Assembly (NCBI RefSeq): GCF_017876625.1
Contig: NZ_JAGIOH010000001.1
Location: 7,523,501 to 7,587,500, forward strand
From: Streptomyces syringium
Lineage (GTDB): Bacteria > Actinomycetota > Actinomycetes > Streptomycetales > Streptomycetaceae
Length of the DNA stretch: 64,000 nucleotides
Reading direction: 5' to 3'
Position 1 is the stretch's first letter, and each line of letters opens with the position of its first letter. A program made the position numbers and the translations under genes. Positions 40,822 to 49,903 of this stretch are shown piece after piece. Under the pieces are notes generated by a model. That model saw nothing but the letters and a program-made list of their open reading frames with translations, was not told the origin of the DNA and searched no databases.

Positions 40822-42703
40822 GCGTGTACAGCTCCTGGAACAGCCCTCCCGCCTTGAGGAGTTGGTCGAAGGTCCCGTTCTCCGTGATGCGTCCCTTCTC
40901 CATCACGATGATCCGGTCGGCGATCCTGGTGTTCTCGAGGCGGTGGGTGACGACGATGGTGATGCGGCCGTCGGCCACGTTCTTCAGCTCCTGGAAGATC
41001 CTGTGCTCGCCCCGGGCGTCCATCTCGCTGGTCGGCTCGTCGAGCACGAGCACCGCCGGCCGTCGGTACAGCGCACGGGCGCAGGCGATGCGTTGCCATT
41101 GGCCGCCGGACAGATCACTGCCGCCCCACAGCTCCCGGGCGAGCAAGGTGTCCAGGCCGGCGGGCAGCTCCTCGACGGCCTCGCGCATCCCGACCTCGTC
41201 GACCGTCTGCCACACCCGGTCGTCGTCCCAGGTCACCGGCTGCCCGAGGGTGATGTTCTCCCGGACCGAGAGCGGCCAGTGCGCGAAGAACTGCGTCACG
41301 ACGCCCGTGCGCTCCCACACGGTGTCGGGATCGGCGCGGGCCAGGTCCACCCCGTCCCAGCACACCGTGCCCTTCTCCGCAGTGAACAGTCCGGTGAGCA
41401 GGCGCGTGAGGGTGGACTTCCCCGACCCGTTCTCGCCGACGACCGCCACGACCTCCCCACGGTTCAAGGTGAGCGACAGCCCGTCGACCGCCGGGCGGGT
41501 CTTGCCCGGGTAGGAGTACGACACCTGGTCGATCCGGATCCGCTCCGGGCACACCGGGGCCACGGCGCCGCCGCGTTGGGGAGCCAGGGAGCGTGCCTTG
41601 TCCACGAAGCGCCGCCAGTCCCCGAGGTACAGCGTCGTCTGGAACAGGCTCGTGGCGTAGTGCACGACGTTCGACAGCGCCATCAGCGCGGTGCGCACCG
41701 CGACGACGGCCGTCGCGGAGACGGCCAGGGACACCCGCCCGGTGACGGTCAGCCACACCAGCATGGCCCACGCGCCCAGCAGACACACGCCGCCGATCGC
41801 GGAGGAGAGGAGATTGATCCGCAGCATGCGCGGCGCGGCGCCCATGACCTTGGCGTCGATGCGTGCCGACATCGTGCGGTACCAGAAGACCAGGTACGCG
41901 CGCATGCTGTTGCCGCGCACCTCGTCCGCCAGCCGGGAGGTGGTGACGTGCCAGCGCATCATGCCTTTGACGTTGCGGCCCGAGTTCGTCGCGAAGTGCA
42001 CCTGGTACTCGACCTTGGCCTCCGCCACCGCGCCCACGCCCGCAGGCAGCACCGCGAGGACGAGGACGGGCAGCATCAAGGGGTGGAGCACGGTGAGCAC
42101 ACCGCCGGCGGCGACCAGGCGGATGAGCGAGGACATGAACAACTGCGCGTCGTAGAGCATGCGGTCGACGCGCACCGCGCCGGACTCGGCGGCCTCGTGC
42201 TCGTCGGCGAACACCGGGTCGTTGAACGCGGACAGCTCGACCGAGCACATCGCCTCCACGAGCGCCACGTCCGCCGATGTCGCGAGCCTGGGTTTGAGTC
42301 GTTGCTCGGCCCACTGCGCCAGTGCGTAGGTGAGGCGGGCGGTCGAGGCCGCGGCCGCGACCACCACGAGCGCCGGCAGGGCGTCGCGGACCCGGTCGGG
42401 CACCAGGCCGCCGCCCAGGATCGGCACCATCGCCTTCGCGGTGGCGGCGAGGACCACGGCGGCGGACACCCCCGACACCACCTGGGCGAAGAGCATGACC
42501 AGCACGGCCCGGGGATCGATCTCCCACGCCATGCGCCCGATCCGGCCCACGAGTTGGGGAATCTTCCCGCACAGACGAAGGAACGACGTCTCCTCGAACG
42601 CGTTCCTCACCCCCGCGCCCCGGTATTCGATCTCCTGCGGCTCCGGCGGCGGCGGGCGGCGCCCGGCCTGCCCGCCAGAGGTTGATTTCGGATGGTTCGG
42701 CAT
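40805..42703 (-). CDS. ABC exporter, fused permease and ATPase
   Basis: A 632-aa half-transporter. Residues 1-50 are Pro-rich; about six membrane helices follow in residues 60-350; the ATPase domain covers about 390-630. Walker A is GENGSGKST, the signature is LSGGQWQRIACARAL, Walker B is VLVLDEPTS, and the switch His is in VVTHRLENT. Such type I exporters move lipids, peptides or drugs and work as dimers. ATG 42703 has a GAGGGAG site. The 3' end overlaps the glycosyltransferase gene by 17 bases. The substrate cannot be predicted. Confidence 0.9.
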   Translation of the reverse strand: MPNHPKSTSGGQAGRRPPPPEPQEIEYRGAGVRNAFEETSFLRLCGKIPQLVGRIGRMAWEIDPRAVLVMLFAQVVSGVSAAVVLAATAKAMVPILGGGLVPDRVRDALPALVVVAAAASTARLTYALAQWAEQRLKPRLATSADVALVEAMCSVELSAFNDPVFADEHEAAESGAVRVDRMLYDAQLFMSSLIRLVAAGGVLTVLHPLMLPVLVLAVLPAGVGAVAEAKVEYQVHFATNSGRNVKGMMRWHVTTSRLADEVRGNSMRAYLVFWYRTMSARIDAKVMGAAPRMLRINLLSSAIGGVCLLGAWAMLVWLTVTGRVSLAVSATAVVAVRTALMALSNVVHYATSLFQTTLYLGDWRRFVDKARSLAPQRGGAVAPVCPERIRIDQVSYSYPGKTRPAVDGLSLTLNRGEVVAVVGENGSGKSTLTRLLTGLFTAEKGTVCWDGVDLARADPDTVWERTGVVTQFFAHWPLSVRENITLGQPVTWDDDRVWQTVDEVGMREAVEELPAGLDTLLARELWGGSDLSGGQWQRIACARALYRRPAVLVLDEPTSEMDARGEHRIFQELKNVADGRITIVVTHRLENTRIADRIIVMEKGRITENGTFDQLLKAGGLFQELYTLSQDR

Positions 42704-43012
42704 GGGGTCTCCCTCGCGTGATTTCGTGCCATGTCGTAGGCACCCGGTGTCCAACCGGCCCAAGTGGGCGAAGGACACGTATTCCCGGCACCGCTCCGGT
42801 GGCGGTGAGAGCCGGGTGGGGGCGCGCGGGGAGGCGAATGCGCCCGGCTCTGAAGCGTTCCTGACATGGACTGCACGATCGGGCCGGGATTTCGCTTAGC
42901 TGGTCAGTGAGGGCCCAGTGGCCCCCGGGCGCCGAGGGGGTGGCGCTGCCGACCGGTGAAAGGGACACGTCAGTGAAAGACCACATGCCGCCGGACCGGA
43001 GGAGGGCCCACC
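42704..43012. other. Divergent gap, no gene seen
   Basis: About 310 bases between the ABC exporter (minus) and the sigma-like factor (plus). It contains short GC palindromes such as GGGCCC near 42913, but I could assign no clear promoter or operator. An ACCGGAGGAGGGCCCACC stretch just before 43013 supplies the sigma gene's ribosome site. Confidence 0.4.
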
Positions 43013-43570
43013 ATGGCTGACCAGCCCCGCCCGGTCCTGGGGGAGGACCTGTCAGCCGCGTTACCGGCTGATTTCCTTGCCTTCTTCTCCGTCCACCACC
43101 AGGCATACCTGCGCTACGCCCATATCCAGCTCGGCAGCACCGCGGATGCCGAGTGGGTCGTGGAGGAGGTCTTCGGTCAACTGGCGCTGATCTGGGGGGA
43201 GGTGCTGCGCCGGCCGAGCGTCCCGGCCTTCGCCCTGGCCACCCTCCGGGAGGAGATCGCCAAACTGCTGGCGGCCCGGGGACGGGACGTCGCCCTCGTC
43301 GAGACGGCGGCCTTCGCCGCGGTACGGGAGGCGACCCGGGCCCGGCTGGGCGTCCTGGAATCCGCCCTGGGCCTGTACGCGGCGATCACCCGGCTCCCCG
43401 ACCGCCAGTACGACGTCGTCGTCATGCACTTCGTGCTGGGCTACCCCGTGCGGCGAGTCGCCGGAATCATGGGACTGTCGCCCGCCACGGTCCGCTCACA
43501 CGTGCGCGGAGCCCGTCGGCGGCTGGCCCGTGACCTGCGGATCGACTGGGCCACGGAAGAGGAGGACTGA
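43013..43570 (+). CDS. Sigma-70 family (ECF-like) sigma factor
   Basis: A 185-aa sigma factor-like protein. A region-2-like part at about residues 22-75 (FSVHHQAYLRYAHIQLGSTADAEW in outline) is followed by a long linker and a region-4 helix-turn-helix at about residues 125-172: LPDRQYDVVVMHFVLGYPVRRVA, then MGLSPATVRSHVRGARRRL. The region 2 sequence is more divergent than region 4, so promoter recognition may be atypical. ATG 43013 has a GGAGGA site. The next gene starts 3 bases after the stop and may encode its regulator. Confidence 0.7.
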   Translation: MADQPRPVLGEDLSAALPADFLAFFSVHHQAYLRYAHIQLGSTADAEWVVEEVFGQLALIWGEVLRRPSVPAFALATLREEIAKLLAARGRDVALVETAAFAAVREATRARLGVLESALGLYAAITRLPDRQYDVVVMHFVLGYPVRRVAGIMGLSPATVRSHVRGARRRLARDLRIDWATEEED

Positions 43571-43573
43571 AGG

Positions 43574-44464
43574 ATGCACACACGTCACAAGGGCGGTCAC
43601 GACGAACTCGTCTCGATCGGAGAGCTGTTGGCCCGGGCCGACGTCCTCACCCCGCAGTTCGAGGACTACGACGAGGAGGCCGCCCTCCGGCGTATCGCCG
43701 CCCGCGTCGTCCTGGACCGGGCCAACGCCCTCGACCGCCACGCCCGCGCCATCCGCGACGGTCTCGGCGGCGGCCGCTGGACCCCACCCGACGGTCTGCC
43801 GCACGGCCAGCGCACGGCGCTCCACGCCCGCGCGGCCGATGAACTCGGTGCGCTGTCGTCCAGGGTCGTGCACGACCGCTCCGCCATCGCCTCCATGGCC
43901 CTCCTGGTCGACGACCCGGCCAGGATCGAACCCGTCGGCGCACTGACCTTCGCCTGCCTGCTCCACCTCGCCGACCGCCAGGAGGGCGCGGTGTTCTGGT
44001 GGCAGTTCGCCGCCGGCGCCGAGTCCGCCACCGCCGCCCACTGCCTGTACCTGCACCACCTGCGGCACAGCGAACGGGACGCGGCCCGGCACTGGTTCAC
44101 CCAGGCCACCGGGCTCCATGCGCGAGGAAGCGACGTCTTCCGCGCCGAAGCCCCCACCCGCGTCCAGGGAGACACCCCCCCGAGCCGCTACGGAGTGTCC
44201 GACGCCGACCCCCGGCCCTCCTGGGAGGAAGGCCCCGACGCGCAGCCCGGCGGTATGCCGGTGTACCCGCCCGGTGCGCGGTGGCGGGCGAGCACCACCC
44301 ACCTCACCGACGCGGTGCGCAGGCTGGAGACGGGCAGCGACACCGACTTCGGCTCCGTTCCCCGCCCCGCCCCGGAACTGGCCGCGGAACTCAAGGACAC
44401 CACCTGGCCCCTGCGCCCACGTCCCACCGCCCCCGACGGACTGCCCACCGGCACGCGTTCTTGA
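43574..44464 (+). CDS. Hypothetical protein paired with the sigma-like factor
   Basis: A 296-aa cytoplasmic protein without a recognised domain. The first 65 residues are acidic and helical (IGELLARADVLTPQFEDYDEEAALRRIAAR). The middle is Ala/His-rich and helical with repeated L(x)HLR segments, recalling TPR-like or other helical adaptors, and the end is Pro-rich and probably disordered. No membrane helix and no zinc-binding anti-sigma motif is seen. It starts 3 bases after the sigma-like gene, so it may be that protein's partner or regulator. Confidence 0.55.
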   Translation: MHTRHKGGHDELVSIGELLARADVLTPQFEDYDEEAALRRIAARVVLDRANALDRHARAIRDGLGGGRWTPPDGLPHGQRTALHARAADELGALSSRVVHDRSAIASMALLVDDPARIEPVGALTFACLLHLADRQEGAVFWWQFAAGAESATAAHCLYLHHLRHSERDAARHWFTQATGLHARGSDVFRAEAPTRVQGDTPPSRYGVSDADPRPSWEEGPDAQPGGMPVYPPGARWRASTTHLTDAVRRLETGSDTDFGSVPRPAPELAAELKDTTWPLRPRPTAPDGLPTGTRS

Positions 44465-44513
44465 CCGCCCGGCGCCGGACCGCGGCCTCCCAGGGCTCTG
44501 GAATCATGTCCGG

Positions 44514-45209
44514 GTGATACCGAACGCAACCGCTCCTCCGCTGTTCAGCGGGGCCTTCGAGGCCCATGTGACCGTCCGCGCCACCCCGCCCCATCCACTG
44601 TCCCCGTCCCCGTCCCCGTCACCGGAAGGGGAAGCGCTCGAGCGGTACGCGGCCGCCCATGGCATGGCGTTCGTCGACATCGTGCTGGACCGCGGGCGGA
44701 CTCCGCACCAGCCCATGCTCACCCTGCGGGAGTCCGGAGCGCTTCCGGCGGTCCGGCAAGCCGTCGAGAACGCCGTCCGCCGGCTGCGGGTCGCGGGTTT
44801 CGACGTCACACGGACGAAGATCGAGGCATCCCCGTGGGCCGACGGTGTGCCGGACACCGACGAGGCCGCGACCGCGCTGGGAGCGCGGTACTACTTCGAG
44901 CACCACGTGAAGCTGCTGCTCCCACCGGGCGCGGACACCTCGGCGCCGGCGCGGCTCGCCGGCCCCCACACCGCCCACCTCTCGCGCAACGCCCGCCGAC
45001 TGCGGGCGGACGGCCGTGCCGAGCGCTTCGTCACCCAGCGCTGCCGGCTCGTCGGCCGGAGCACGGCGGGGGAGCGGCTGGACGCGCTGGTGGCCGAGCT
45101 GCGGAGGAGCGGTCACGAGGTGGCGTCCGTGGAGCGGGAGTTCGTCGTCCACGACAGCGACGAATCACTCGACGCGGGCTGGATCGCCGAGGAGAGGACA
45201 GGCGCATGA
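44514..45209 (+). CDS. Conserved-looking protein with duplicated fold, coupled to AbiEii-type gene
   Basis: A 231-aa soluble protein that appears to contain two related halves. Each opens with a FEAHVTV or FEHHVKL strand and ends in an (A/G)GxxVTRTKIE or GHEVASVERE strand, suggesting two ferredoxin-like folds in tandem. A Ser-Pro run occupies residues 24-35. No catalytic signature was recognised. The start GTG 44514 has only a weak ribosome site. Its stop overlaps the ATG of the nucleotidyltransferase gene (ATGA), so the two act as a module. It could be the partner or antidote of that enzyme, but it does not look like the AbiEi antitoxin. Confidence 0.55.
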   Translation: MIPNATAPPLFSGAFEAHVTVRATPPHPLSPSPSPSPEGEALERYAAAHGMAFVDIVLDRGRTPHQPMLTLRESGALPAVRQAVENAVRRLRVAGFDVTRTKIEASPWADGVPDTDEAATALGARYYFEHHVKLLLPPGADTSAPARLAGPHTAHLSRNARRLRADGRAERFVTQRCRLVGRSTAGERLDALVAELRRSGHEVASVEREFVVHDSDESLDAGWIAEERTGA

Positions 45210-46543
45210 CGGCGACACCATGGGAGCGGTTCTCCTACGGGCCCTGGGACGACACGGCGGTCGTCCCCCAGCTCCCGCCGGAAGAGACGACCCGAGCGGA
45301 CCGGGACTTCCCGCACACCCTGCTCCCGGTACCCGGCCGCGGTGTCCTCCAGCGTCCCGCGTACGATCCGGCGGCCAACCACCACGCGATGGGGATGCGG
45401 CTGAGCGAGCCCCAGTTCACCGACGCGCACACCGGCCGGGCGTGGGGCGGGGCCCGGCGCCACGCACTGGACCACGTCCTCGCCGCGGTCGCCGCCTCAC
45501 CGTGGGCCGAGCACCTGGTGTTGCGGGGCAGTGTGCTGCTCAAAGCGTGGTTCGGGGAAGCGGCGCGCGAGCCGGGAGACCTGGACTTCGTACTCGTCCC
45601 GGACACCTGGGGGATCGAGGACGACCGCACGGACGCGATGCTCGACGGCATCGCGCGCGGGGCCGAGGAACGCGCGAGGGAGGCCGGCGGCCCCGTCCGC
45701 ATCGACGCGGCGGGAGCGGTGAGCGACGAGATCTGGACCTACGACCGGGTGCCCGGGCGCCGTCTCGTGCTGCCCTGGACGGCCGCCGAAGGCACCCCGC
45801 CGGGCACGGTCCAGCTCGACTTCGTCTTCAACGAGACGCTCCCCGCACCGGCCGTACGCACCACGGTCCCGCGCCGCGGCCCCGGCGCGCCCGCGGTGCT
45901 CATGGCGGCGGGCCCGGAGCTCTCCCTCGCGTGGAAGATCCTGTGGCTGGTGACGGACCGGCACCCCCAGGCGAAGGATCTCTACGACGCCGTGCTCCTC
46001 GCGGAGCACACCCGCCTGCCCTATGCGCTCGTGCAGCGCGTGCTCGTCGCGGCGGGGGAGTACCCCGAGGGCTCACCCCTCTCCCTGAGCCACATCCTGC
46101 ACCAGTCGGCCGAAGCCGACTGGTTCGAGTTCCGCAAGGACCACCCGGGCTTCCCCGACGACGAGGCCGCCTTTCTGACACGCTTCGCCGTCGCTCTCGC
46201 CCCTGTCTTCGCCCCGGCGGAGGAAGGGGTGTACGCGCAGCTCGCCGCTTCCTTCCAGGATCTGACACATGCGCTGTCCGAACAGCGGGAAGCGGGCGGG
46301 ACGGCGGCCGTCGAGGAGTGGCTCGCCGCGCGCGGTGTGCACAGTGTCGAAGCCGTCGTCGCCGTCCGCGAGCTCCTCGGCCGCACGCGGTGCACGCTGC
46401 GTGAGGCGGCCGACGTCCTCGCCTCCTTCCGCGATACGCGCTTCGGCCGTGACCGGCAGCTCTACCGGGGCGGCTGGCGCGGTGACGCACACCGGGTCGC
46501 CGGGCACCTGGAGACAGCCGAGACCCGCACCCGTTCCGTCTGA
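45206..46543 (+). CDS. AbiEii/AbiGii-type nucleotidyltransferase
   Basis: A 445-aa DNA polymerase beta-like nucleotidyltransferase of the AbiEii/AbiGii group. The key motifs are LRGSVLLKAWF (GS 108-109, K113) and GDLDFVLVPD (DLD 125-127); later elements include VQLDFVF and LAWKILWLVTDRHPQAKDLYD in outline, with the conserved Lys and Asp. Known members are toxins of type IV toxin-antitoxin and phage-abortive systems that transfer nucleotides to RNA; others are of unknown role. It is longer than typical AbiEii and its coupled partner is unusual. A hairpin ends the operon at 46552-46579. Confidence 0.75.
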   Translation: MTATPWERFSYGPWDDTAVVPQLPPEETTRADRDFPHTLLPVPGRGVLQRPAYDPAANHHAMGMRLSEPQFTDAHTGRAWGGARRHALDHVLAAVAASPWAEHLVLRGSVLLKAWFGEAAREPGDLDFVLVPDTWGIEDDRTDAMLDGIARGAEERAREAGGPVRIDAAGAVSDEIWTYDRVPGRRLVLPWTAAEGTPPGTVQLDFVFNETLPAPAVRTTVPRRGPGAPAVLMAAGPELSLAWKILWLVTDRHPQAKDLYDAVLLAEHTRLPYALVQRVLVAAGEYPEGSPLSLSHILHQSAEADWFEFRKDHPGFPDDEAAFLTRFAVALAPVFAPAEEGVYAQLAASFQDLTHALSEQREAGGTAAVEEWLAARGVHSVEAVVAVRELLGRTRCTLREAADVLASFRDTRFGRDRQLYRGGWRGDAHRVAGHLETAETRTRSV

Positions 46544-46551
46544 GAACGGGA

Positions 46552-46579
46552 CTCGGCCCCGGCGGAAGCCGGGGCCGAG
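46552..46579. terminator. Bidirectional hairpin terminator
   Basis: Perfect 11-bp arms CTCGGCCCCGG and CCGGGGCCGAG with a 6-base loop lie between the nucleotidyltransferase (plus) and permease (minus) stops. Confidence 0.75.
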
Positions 46580-46613
46580 CGGGGTGTGAGGGCGGGGTCC
46601 GTCCGGAAGACCC

Positions 46614-48017
46614 TCAGCGTGCCGAGGCGGTCCGCTGCCGCAGGTAGCCGGTGAGCGCCAGGGCCAGCGCCAGGCCGCCGGTGAAGTACACCTGCACCCG
46701 GGTGTCCGCATCGAGGCCCATGAGGACCAGTACCCCGGCGACACCGGCCAGCGTCACCCAGGTCAGATAGGGGAAGCCCCACATCCGGACCACCAGCTTC
46801 TCGGGTGCTTCGCGCTCCAGCCGACGGCGCAGCAGCACCTGCGAGGCCGCGATGAAGCCCCACACGACCAGCACGACCCCGCCGACCATGTTCAGCAGCC
46901 AGGCGAAGACGGTGGTGGGCCACCAGAAGGACAGCAGGACGGCGAAGAAGCCGAACGCGGACGACGCGAGCACCGCACGGCGGGGCACCCCGCCGGTGAC
47001 CTTCCCCAGGGCCTTGGGTCCCTGGCCGCGGGCGACCAGCGAGTACGCCATGCGGGAGGAGCCGTAGATGTTGGCGTTCATCGCGGACAACAGGGCGATC
47101 AGAATGACCACGTTCATGATCTCGCCGCCGGCCGGGACACCGAGGCGGTCGAGCACGGCCGCGTACGGGCCCTGTTCCGTGACGGCCTTGTCGTTCCACG
47201 GGATGAGCGTGACGATCACCAGCATCGAGCCGACGTAGACGATGCCGATCCGCCACATCGTCGTGCGCACGGCCTTGGCCACACCGCGCACGGGGTCCTG
47301 GGACTCGGCGGCCGCGATGGTGACCGTCTCCAGGCCGCCGTAGGCGACGACGGAGGCCAGCAGTCCGGCGAGCAGTCCGTCCGCGCCGTTGGGCAGGAAG
47401 CCGCCGTCGTGGAGGAGGTGCGCGCCGCCGGGGGAATCGCTGCCGGGCAGGAGGCCCAGGATCGCGAGGGTGGCCAGGCCCAGGAAGAGCACGATGGCGC
47501 CGATCTTCAGGGCGGCGAACCAGAACTCGAACTCACCGAAGTTCGCGACCGCGCCCAGATTGGTGCCGCAGAAGAGCGCCATGAAGATCAGCACCCACAT
47601 CCAGGACGGCGTGCCCGGGAACCAGCCCTGCATGATGTGGGCCGCGCCGATCGCCTCGACCGCCACCCCCACGACCAGCAGGGTCCAGAACATCCAGCCG
47701 GCGGTGAAGCCGGCCCACGGGCCGATCGCCCGCTCGGCGTGGACGGAGAAGGAGCCGGAGGCCGGATTGGCGGCGGACATCTCGCCGAGCATCCGCATCA
47801 CGAACATCACGAGAAGACCGGACGCGGCGTACGCGAGCACGATCGAGGGGCCGGCCGCGGCGATGCCCGCGCCGGAGCCCACGAAGAGCCCGGCGCCGAT
47901 GACGCCGCCCAGGGCGATCATCGAAAGATGCCGCTGCTTGAGTCCGTTCGACAGCGGGGAACCCTGCTGCGGGGAGCTCTCGGCCTGCGGGGGAGGAGAG
48001 TGAAGTGTCCGGCTCAT
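46614..48017 (-). CDS. Amino-acid permease, APC superfamily (GABA-permease-like)
   Basis: A 467-aa permease with twelve membrane helices. The family signature after a polar N-terminus is LKQRHLSMIALGGVIGAGLFVGSG in outline, and the later segments GFTAGWMFWTLL and YGGLETVTIAAAES match the GABA/aromatic amino-acid permease branch of the AAT family. It should import or exchange an amino acid by proton symport. ATG 48017 is followed directly by the typical Ser/Pro/Gln-rich cytoplasmic start. It appears monocistronic, bounded by hairpins at 46552-46579 and 48190-48230. Confidence 0.85.
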   Translation of the reverse strand: MSRTLHSPPPQAESSPQQGSPLSNGLKQRHLSMIALGGVIGAGLFVGSGAGIAAAGPSIVLAYAASGLLVMFVMRMLGEMSAANPASGSFSVHAERAIGPWAGFTAGWMFWTLLVVGVAVEAIGAAHIMQGWFPGTPSWMWVLIFMALFCGTNLGAVANFGEFEFWFAALKIGAIVLFLGLATLAILGLLPGSDSPGGAHLLHDGGFLPNGADGLLAGLLASVVAYGGLETVTIAAAESQDPVRGVAKAVRTTMWRIGIVYVGSMLVIVTLIPWNDKAVTEQGPYAAVLDRLGVPAGGEIMNVVILIALLSAMNANIYGSSRMAYSLVARGQGPKALGKVTGGVPRRAVLASSAFGFFAVLLSFWWPTTVFAWLLNMVGGVVLVVWGFIAASQVLLRRRLEREAPEKLVVRMWGFPYLTWVTLAGVAGVLVLMGLDADTRVQVYFTGGLALALALTGYLRQRTASAR

Positions 48018-48189
48018 GGTCGTGCCTGTCCATTATGCGAGATCGGGAAGTCACGAGTATGAGCACCCGGGCGACGGTCCGGCCTGCTCGTCCGGTATTC
48101 GGACACTTGATTCACGCAATGTGATCGCCGCGCGGCACGGCAGCCGAGCCCCCGCCGTCCTGGCGGGGGCGGGCGGGCCCGCAGCAGCA

Positions 48190-48230
48190 GGGGCCGCCGG
48201 GCCGCACGCGGGGTGCGGCCGGACGGCCCC
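48190..48230 (-). terminator. Hairpin downstream of the AMIN-like secreted gene
   Basis: An 18-bp stem with two mismatches (GGGGCCGCCGGG... against CCCGG...GGCCCC) and a 5-base loop lies about 30 bases beyond the stop at 48258. Confidence 0.55.
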
Positions 48231-48257
48231 TGGGGACGTACGGGTGGTCGCGCTGGG

Positions 48258-48833
48258 TCACCAGGTGTGCGCGACGTCCACCACCAGCCGGTCGCCGGAC
48301 TGCAGCACCCGGAACGGAAGCTTGGCGCGGACGCCCAGGCCCACCTGGGTCTGCCCCTCGAAGCTCGCCCCGAACCGGGTGTCCTTGAACGTCTTGTATC
48401 CGGAGATGTTCACACCCGGCAGCGGCTGCCCGGCCCTCCCGGCATAGGTCGGCTTGCCGGTCGCCGGGGAGTAGCTCGGAGCGTTCACGTAAATCTGCAG
48501 GATGGCACCGCCGCCGACCGGGATCCGGTCACCGGAGCCGTCCTGGTGGAACGCCTTGACGTAACCGACGTGGTAGCCGAGCTTGCCCTTCGCGCCGCTG
48601 ACGTCGAACACCATGCGGTCGTAGCATGAGTGCCGACCGGTCGTGATGTTCTTCAGCGGCTGGGAGCCCGAGTCCCTGGCCGTCTTCTCGCCGCTGCCCC
48701 AGGCGGTCGAGCAGGCGGTGGCCGCAGTGGCCCTGCCGGCCTGACCGGTCGTGGCGCCGGCCGTCCCGGCCGTGCCCGCGAGCCCCGCGCCCGCCAGCAC
48801 GAGGGCCGCGGCCGCTGTTGTCAGCCGTCGCAT
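48258..48833 (-). CDS. Secreted AMIN-like domain protein
   Basis: A 191-aa exported protein. The signal peptide (residues 1 to about 27, ending AGAT) is followed by a beta-rich domain with HSCYDRMVFDVSGAKGKLGYHVGYV and a closing RLVVDVAHTW, a pattern typical of AMIN-like proteins in Streptomyces, often lipoproteins; no lipobox Cys is seen here. Two Cys residues (TACSTAW and HSCYDR) may pair. ATG 48833 has a strong GGAGG site. Just upstream lies AT-rich DNA with ATCTG/CAGAT arms (48851-48864) and a TATATGTAT stretch, a likely promoter region. Confidence 0.7.
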   Translation of the reverse strand: MRRLTTAAAALVLAGAGLAGTAGTAGATTGQAGRATAATACSTAWGSGEKTARDSGSQPLKNITTGRHSCYDRMVFDVSGAKGKLGYHVGYVKAFHQDGSGDRIPVGGGAILQIYVNAPSYSPATGKPTYAGRAGQPLPGVNISGYKTFKDTRFGASFEGQTQVGLGVRAKLPFRVLQSGDRLVVDVAHTW

Positions 48834-48983
48834 GAGATACCTCCAATATGATCTGAATACAGATACATATAGAGAGAACGGCCCGGGCGGCGGCGTAGTT
48901 GCACGCGAGGTGGCTTTCGGCCAACGCCGGGGCGAAGTTGTCGCGAAGGCGGGGTCGTTGGTCTCCGGGTTCACTCGTGGGGC

Positions 48984-49865
48984 TCAGCAGCACTGCCAGG
49001 TGAACATGGCTGCTTCGAAGCGGCGTTCAGCCAGGTCCTCGGGGCGTATGAGCCAGTAGAGAGCGCCGCAGTCGCCCCACATCATGTCGGCGTCCCCGTC
49101 GCTGTCGAACTGGGCCAACAGGGTCCAGGCGCGGGACTCGTGGGCCAGCCGCGGGTCGTCCCAGCGTGTCCCGGGCCCCAGGGCGCCCTGGGCGACCTCG
49201 GCCTCGACGGAGCCCTGGACGGGGTCGGCGTGGCCGCCGATGCGATGCCCCGGACCGCTGACACCCGCCTCCTGGAGCGCTTCGAGGAAGTCGTCCCCGT
49301 AGACGGGGTGGTCACAGTGGCCGGTATGGGCGAAGGTCTCCTCGATCAGGGGGTGGTAGGCGTCCGGCGCGGTCTCCTCCACGACGGCGGTCAACGGCAC
49401 CATGGGATAGGGCTCCAACTCCGGTGGCGCGACGCGCTCCGGGGCGGCGATGCCGACGGGGGTGTACAGCACGCGCGCGCCGTCCCGGCTCTCCGGTTCG
49501 TCGGGCAGCACGAGGGCATCGCCGTCGTCGACCTGTCCGTCGAAGTAGAAGAACGACAGCGTGCCGTCCGTCGGCAGCGGGATGTCCAGGACATCGGAAG
49601 GCAGCGCGGCGCAGTCGACGGCGGCGACGAAGGACAGCGGCCCGTGCCCCTCCCACACCGGCCACTCCACGTCGCCCGGCAGCTCCGGGAGCCCGCCGAG
49701 CCGGCCCACCACGGTATCCGTGCCCCGCGCCGCGGTCAGGCGCACGCCCGGTCGCAACAGGGCGGTCCAGCGCTCGGCCATGTCGGAAGGGAGGTGCTCG
49801 CGGGCGATGGCGGACAGGGATGTCGCGGGCGAGCCGGGAACTGCGGAGGGTGATGTTTGAGCCAT
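48984..49865 (-). CDS. DUF1963 family protein (YwqG-like)
   Basis: A 293-aa cytoplasmic protein of the DUF1963 family. Typical features are LGGLPELPGDVEWPVWEGHGPLSFVAAVDC in outline near residues 57-90, the acidic LSFFYFDGQVDD strand and the final stretch LLAQFDSDGDADMMWGDCGALYWLI. The function is unknown. The last residues, FTWQCC, end in two Cys. ATG 49865 is used; the GTG at 49880 is an alternative, and neither has a strong ribosome site. It lies 38 bases downstream of the MocR-type gene and may share its transcript. Confidence 0.8.
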   Translation of the reverse strand: MAQTSPSAVPGSPATSLSAIAREHLPSDMAERWTALLRPGVRLTAARGTDTVVGRLGGLPELPGDVEWPVWEGHGPLSFVAAVDCAALPSDVLDIPLPTDGTLSFFYFDGQVDDGDALVLPDEPESRDGARVLYTPVGIAAPERVAPPELEPYPMVPLTAVVEETAPDAYHPLIEETFAHTGHCDHPVYGDDFLEALQEAGVSGPGHRIGGHADPVQGSVEAEVAQGALGPGTRWDDPRLAHESRAWTLLAQFDSDGDADMMWGDCGALYWLIRPEDLAERRFEAAMFTWQCC

Positions 49866-49903
49866 GGCGTCATGATGCACGGTCCCACTGACATTCGGCG
49901 GCC

